Source of the DNA: Synergistaceae bacterium UBA4088
Lineage (GTDB): Bacteria; Synergistota; Synergistia; Synergistales; Thermovirgaceae
Length of the DNA: 13,652 nucleotides
Reading direction: 5' to 3'
NCBI GenBank assembly: GCA_002382605.1
Contig: DFYG01000081.1
Span: 1-13,652 of the forward strand
This document shows, piece after piece, positions 12,690 to 13,652 of this stretch. How positions within the stretch are numbered: the first letter of the stretch is position 1; every line of letters starts with the position of its first letter. A program made the position numbers and the translations under genes. A model generated the notes under the pieces. That model did no database searches. It saw nothing but the letters and a program-made list of their open reading frames with translations, and was not told the origin of the DNA.

Positions 12690-13652
12690 AAGCAAAACCT
12701 CTTTCGGTGCTGGTTCTGGGTTCCGGGCCGATACGTATAGGGCAGGCGGCTGAGTTCGACTACTCCGGGAGCCAGGCATGCAGGGCTCTCAGGGATCAGG
12801 GATGTCACACGATCCTCCTGAACAGCAACCCCGCCACCATACAGACGGACACGGGTATGGCGGACGTTGTCTATATAAGACCACTCGAACCGGATGTGGT
12901 AGAGGAGATCGTCGCGGCGCACCGCCCGTTCGGCGTGATCGCGACCCTTGGAGGCCAGGTGGCGCTGAACCTCTGCGTGGAACTCCATAAGAGCGGTCTC
13001 TGGGACCGTTACGGGGTCGCGGTGCTTGGGACGTCCCCCGAGTCGATTCAGAGATCCGAGGGTAGAGAGGACTTCCGTCAGGCCATGCTGAAGATCGGGG
13101 AGCCGGTGATAGAGAGCGTCTGTGTCGACAACGTTGAGGATGCATTGTCTTTTGCGGCGGATTCCCCGTATCCGCTGATAATAAGGCCCGACTACACTCT
13201 CGGAGGTACCGGCGGCGGGGTGGCCTCAGACATCGACTCCCTGAAGGAGCGGGTAGCCGAGGGTCTCCGCCTTTCACCCGTATCAAGGGTTCTGGTAGAG
13301 CGCTACCTCCAGGGATGGAGAGAGATAGAGCTCGAGGTCGTAAGGGACAATGCGGGGAACAGGCTCTGCGTCTGCGGCATGGAGAACGTCGACCCCATGG
13401 GCATCCACACCGGGGACAGCATAGTCGTAGCCCCGGTTCTGACGCTCTCGGACAGACAGTGGCAACGCCTCCGTTCCTCAGCCTTCAGGATAGTGGATGA
13501 CCTGGATATCCGTGGAGCGTGCAATGTCCAGTTCGCCATCTCCCCCGATGCCGAAGAGTATGCTGTTATAGAGGTCAACCCCAGAGCCAGCCGCTCCAGT
13601 GCGCTTGCCAGCAAAGCGACTGGTTACCCCATTGCCAGGATCGCCGCAAGGA
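12686..13652 (+). CDS. carB: Carbamoyl-phosphate synthase large subunit, 3' end outside the window
   Basis: CarB carries two ATP-grasp halves: the first makes carboxyphosphate and carbamate, the second phosphorylates carbamate. Only the first 322 codons are present of a protein usually near 1,070 residues; the frame is open to the right edge. The start is ATG 12686 in the ATGA overlap with carA. Motifs of the N-terminal half: VLGSGPIRIGQAAEFDYSG (biotin-carboxylase-like N domain), LLNSNPATIQTD, ATLGGQVALNL, GTSPESI, RPDYTLGGTGGG (glycine-rich ATP loop), MENVDPMGIHTGDSIVVAP, CNVQFAIS and IEVNPRASRSSALASKATGYP (Mg-ATP ligands). All key residues visible are canonical. Confidence 0.96.
   Translation, partial: MKAKPLSVLVLGSGPIRIGQAAEFDYSGSQACRALRDQGCHTILLNSNPATIQTDTGMADVVYIRPLEPDVVEEIVAAHRPFGVIATLGGQVALNLCVELHKSGLWDRYGVAVLGTSPESIQRSEGREDFRQAMLKIGEPVIESVCVDNVEDALSFAADSPYPLIIRPDYTLGGTGGGVASDIDSLKERVAEGLRLSPVSRVLVERYLQGWREIELEVVRDNAGNRLCVCGMENVDPMGIHTGDSIVVAPVLTLSDRQWQRLRSSAFRIVDDLDIRGACNVQFAISPDAEEYAVIEVNPRASRSSALASKATGYPIARIAAR

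Noticed and set aside
1..13652. CRISPR arrays, insertion sequences, phage genes, tRNA or rRNA
   Set aside because: No regularly spaced direct repeats, transposase-like proteins, terminal repeats or recognisable tRNA/rRNA sequences were seen on either strand.

Overview
The window looks like chromosomal DNA of an anaerobic, diderm (two-membrane) bacterium of moderate to high GC. A TonB-ExbB-ExbD system and an outer-membrane receptor with a C-terminal Phe show the outer membrane. Rubredoxin, a cobalamin riboswitch, an HD-GYP protein and an iron-sulfur QueH suggest an anaerobic lifestyle. The gene style fits Synergistota, but that placement is inference without a database search. All genes read left to right, and no mobile element, phage gene, CRISPR array, tRNA or rRNA was seen.

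Left part (1-4340): the 3' portion of a transketolase gene is followed after 14 bp by a tightly overlapping set exbB - btuF-like - exbD - tonB. These would power and complete vitamin B12 import across the outer membrane. The 497-bp gap after tonB holds a palindrome-rich segment and then a cobalamin riboswitch with a downstream hairpin and an intrinsic terminator. This controls btuB (4352-6205), a TonB-dependent outer-membrane receptor that ends at its own intrinsic terminator. BtuB would bring corrinoid into the periplasm at the expense of TonB-ExbBD energy, and the BtuF-like protein would bind it there. The inner-membrane permease and ATPase (BtuC, BtuD) are not in the window.

Middle part (6325-11219): a two-TM sensor protein carries GAF and HD-GYP domains with a complete set of metal ligands (predicted cyclic-di-GMP phosphodiesterase). 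After it comes a translationally coupled trio: queH (last step of queuosine synthesis, TTG start), an AIR-synthase/HypE-superfamily protein of unknown role (ATG inside an ATGA overlap) and an M24 Xaa-Pro peptidase (TTG start inside a TTGA overlap).

Right part (11220-13652): a 53-residue rubredoxin gene has its own promoter, with a perfect 10-bp palindrome in the spacer, and its own terminator. Next is a near-consensus promoter, a leader of about 70 nt, and carA-carB (carbamoyl-phosphate synthase, ATGA overlap), with carB cut by the window edge. The carA leader can fold to hide the Shine-Dalgarno sequence, and upstream segments could compete for the same strand.

Most of the window is conventional. 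The points most worth checking are the Lys at the usually invariant Glu position of ExbB, the btuF-like gene inserted between exbB and exbD, the possible switch in the carA leader, the palindrome in the rubredoxin promoter, and the AIR-synthase-like gene coupled to queH and a peptidase.
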